Part shown: piece by piece, positions 62,246 to 64,000 of the stretch
How positions within the stretch are numbered: position 1 is the first letter of the stretch
Layout of the letters: every line of letters begins with the position of its first letter
Origin: Lelliottia sp. WAP21
GTDB lineage: Bacteria > Pseudomonadota > Gammaproteobacteria > Enterobacterales > Enterobacteriaceae
DNA: 64,000 nt
NCBI RefSeq assembly: GCF_020532665.2
Contig: NZ_JAIWPG020000001.1
Span: 496,001 to 560,000 of the forward strand
Direction of reading: 5' to 3'
Program-made: the position numbers and the translations under genes
The notes under the pieces: generated by a model
The model's database searches: none
What the model saw: only the letters and a program-made list of their open reading frames with translations
Told to the model about the DNA's origin: nothing

Positions 62246-63496
62246 TTACATGTTCGCGATAATCGCGTCGCCAAACTCTGAACATTTCAGCAGCTTAGCG
62301 CCTTCCATCAGACGTTCGAAGTCATAGGTGACGGTTTTGGCGTTGATCGCGCCTTCCATACCTTTGACGATCAGGTCTGCGGCTTCGAACCATTCCATAT
62401 GACGGAGCATCATTTCTGCGGACAGGATGATAGAACCTGGGTTCACTTTATCCTGACCGGCATACTTCGGTGCCGTACCGTGAGTCGCTTCGAACAGCGC
62501 GCATTCGTCGCCGATGTTTGCGCCAGGGGCGATACCGATGCCGCCAACCTGTGCCGCCAGGGCATCAGAAATGTAGTCACCGTTCAGGTTCATACAGGCA
62601 ATCACGTCATATTCAGCCGGACGCAGCAGAATCTGTTGCAGGAACGCATCAGCGATCACATCTTTGATGATGATCTCTTTGCCGGTGTTCGGGTTCTTGA
62701 TTTTCTGCCATGGGCCGCCATCGATCAGCTCGCCGCCGAACTCTTCGGTCGCCAACTGGTATCCCCAGTCTTTGAACGCGCCTTCGGTGAACTTCATGAT
62801 GTTACCTTTGTGAACCAAGGTCACAGAGTCGCGATCGTTGGTGATAGCGTATTCAATCGCCGCACGCACCAGACGCTTGGTTCCCTCTTCGGAGCACGGC
62901 TTAATGCCGATACCGCAATGTTCAGGGAAGCGAATTTTCTTCACGCCCATCTCTTCGCGCAGGAACTTGATGACTTTTTCTGCATCGGCAGAATCAGCTT
63001 TCCACTCGATACCCGCATAGATATCTTCGGAGTTTTCACGGAAGATAACCATATCGGTCAGTTCAGGATGTTTCACCGGGCTAGGCGTGCCCTGGTAGTA
63101 GCGCACCGGGCGCAGACAAACATACAGATCCAGTTCCTGACGCAGAGCAACGTTCAGGGAGCGAATACCGCCGCCGACCGGAGTGGTCAGTGGGCCTTTA
63201 ATGGCAACACGATAGTCGCGAATCAGGTCCAGCGTTTCTGCTGGCAGCCAAACGTCCTGGCCGTAAACTTGAGTAGATTTCTCACCGGTGTAAATTTCCA
63301 TCCAGGAAATTTTACGCTCGCCTTTGTAGGCTTTCTCAACAGCGGCATCAACCACTTTCAGCATTGCTGGCGTCACGTCTACACCGATACCGTCACCTTC
63401 AATGAACGGAATAACCGGATTGTGTGGAACGTTAAGCTTGCCGTTTTGCAGGGTGATCTTTTTACCTTCCGCCGGAACAACTACTTTGCTTTCCAT
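62246..63496 (-). CDS. icd: NADP-dependent isocitrate dehydrogenase Icd
   Basis: TCA-cycle enzyme; in E. coli it is switched off by phosphorylation of Ser113. The 416-residue length equals E. coli. The segment [20 protein letters not shown] contains the substrate-binding Arg/Ser region, and ENSEDIYAG and [19 protein letters not shown] are conserved. GGAGAGG lies before the ATG at 63496. Divergent from rluE, as in E. coli. Confidence 0.98.
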   Translation of the reverse strand: MESKVVVPAEGKKITLQNGKLNVPHNPVIPFIEGDGIGVDVTPAMLKVVDAAVEKAYKGERKISWMEIYTGEKSTQVYGQDVWLPAETLDLIRDYRVAIKGPLTTPVGGGIRSLNVALRQELDLYVCLRPVRYYQGTPSPVKHPELTDMVIFRENSEDIYAGIEWKADSADAEKVIKFLREEMGVKKIRFPEHCGIGIKPCSEEGTKRLVRAAIEYAITNDRDSVTLVHKGNIMKFTEGAFKDWGYQLATEEFGGELIDGGPWQKIKNPNTGKEIIIKDVIADAFLQQILLRPAEYDVIACMNLNGDYISDALAAQVGGIGIAPGANIGDECALFEATHGTAPKYAGQDKVNPGSIILSAEMMLRHMEWFEAADLIVKGMEGAINAKTVTYDFERLMEGAKLLKCSEFGDAIIANM

Positions 63497-63586
63497 TAAC
63501 CTCTCCTTCGAGCGCTTCTGGTTGTTACTGATCTTATGTTAATAATTTGTAATGAGCCGTTCGATAGTACCTGAATGTCTGGCGCC

Positions 63587-63615
63587 ATGAAAGGCATTCG
63601 TTATTGGGCTATAAT
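63587..63615 (+). promoter_or_regulatory. Sigma-70 promoter of rluE
   Basis: ATGAAA (63587-63592), 17-base spacer, TATAAT (63610-63615); predicted start near 63622. Confidence 0.65.
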
Positions 63616-63643
63616 GCGGCAATTAATAACGTCTGAAAATACC

Positions 63644-64000
63644 ATGAAGAAAACTTCTATTAGAAATCACCGGGTTGAGCGATTCAGCTCACGACAAGCC
63701 ACCAGCAAATCAACGGTAAGCCAGCCAAAGCGGGTCATTTTGTTCAATAAACCCTACGATGTTTTGCCGCAATTCACTGACGAAGCGGGCCGACGCACCC
63801 TGAAGGATTTTATTCCGGTAGAAGGCGTGTATGCGGCAGGCCGTCTTGACCGCGACAGCGAAGGTTTACTGGTTTTAACCAATGACGGGGCATTACAGGC
63901 GAAACTGACCCAGCCGGGAAAACGTACCGGTAAAATCTATTACGTGCAGGTGGAAGGTGAACCCTCGGAAGAGTCTCTTGCCGCACTGCGCACGGGAGTG
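63644..64000 (+). CDS. rluE: 23S rRNA pseudouridine-2457 synthase RluE, 3' end outside window
   Basis: Pseudouridylates U2457 of 23S rRNA. 119 residues are visible, with the RsuA/RluE family core [20 protein letters not shown] and the catalytic Asp in [20 protein letters not shown]. coli annotation starts ten codons earlier, which here would be an ATG at 63614; but that ATG lies inside the predicted -10 element, so I start at 63644. Confidence 0.93.
   Translation, partial: MKKTSIRNHRVERFSSRQATSKSTVSQPKRVILFNKPYDVLPQFTDEAGRRTLKDFIPVEGVYAAGRLDRDSEGLLVLTNDGALQAKLTQPGKRTGKIYYVQVEGEPSEESLAALRTGV

Noticed and set aside
62399-63499. 366-codon open frame antisense to icd
   Set aside because: Shadow of icd; composition rich in Phe/Arg/Gln without recognisable motifs.

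Overview
This window is chromosomal DNA from a member of the Enterobacteriaceae, most like the Enterobacter/Lelliottia/Leclercia side of the family. That placement is inferred: about 50 genes can be matched to Escherichia coli genes from remembered protein sequences, often over their full length, and gene order follows long E. coli blocks with Enterobacter-type differences. Coding density is high and GC content is moderate. I see no prophage, insertion sequence, CRISPR array, rRNA or tRNA gene. No homology search was run.

Layout. (1) 1-4.4 kb, minus strand: the chitobiose operon chbBCARF (chbF runs off the left edge), then osmE. (2) 4.6-7.9 kb: nadE, the SOS nuclease gene cho with a LexA box, ves, and the periplasmic chaperone gene spy with a BaeR-type box. 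(3) 8.2-14.2 kb: the complete arginine succinyltransferase operon astCADBE behind a sigma-54 promoter. (4) 14.7-24.3 kb: xthA, a VTT-domain membrane protein, the ynjBCD ABC transporter, ynjE, a convergent ynjA-ynjF pair, nudG, ynjH and gdhA. (5) 24.3-31.5 kb, the main accessory region: a six-gene minus-strand operon (PTS permease IICB, Cys-type sulfatase, aldose-1-epimerase-like protein, RpiR/MurR regulator and a YidH/YidG DUF202 pair) divergent from a radical-SAM sulfatase-maturing enzyme. It sits between gdhA and topB and looks like a self-contained, regulated route for a sulfated sugar. (6) 31.5-39.6 kb: topB, selD, ydjA, sppA, ansA, pncA, yajD and yeaC. (7) 39.6-49.6 kb: msrB, gapA, yeaD, yeaE, mipA, yeaGH with a sigma-54 promoter, dgcZ, yeaK and yoaI. 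(8) 49.8-53.3 kb: a YicJ-like transporter and GH31 glycosidase pair inserted between yoaI and yeaL. (9) 53.3-61.6 kb: yeaL, nimR/nimT, a glutamine-amidotransferase-like protein, yeaO, a small unknown, yoaF, dgcP, yoaK, yoaJ, yeaQ, a RyhB-type small RNA with a Fur box, a 30-residue membrane peptide and an EAL phosphodiesterase. (10) 61.8-64 kb: a small unknown, icd and the start of rluE.

How the genes work together. Nitrogen supply is a recurring theme: ast (arginine to glutamate), gdhA, ansA, nadE/pncA, and the sigma-54 promoters of ast and yeaGH. Cyclic-di-GMP is another: dgcZ, dgcP and the EAL protein lie within 14 kb. Carbohydrate entry is a third: chb (PTS), the sulfatase/PTS locus, the GH31/YicJ pair, and yeaD and gapA in glycolysis.

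The observations most worth testing are the PTS-sulfatase-maturase locus, the second RyhB-like RNA at about 59.74-59.83 kb, and a possible 72-nt small RNA or attenuated leader in front of dgcP.
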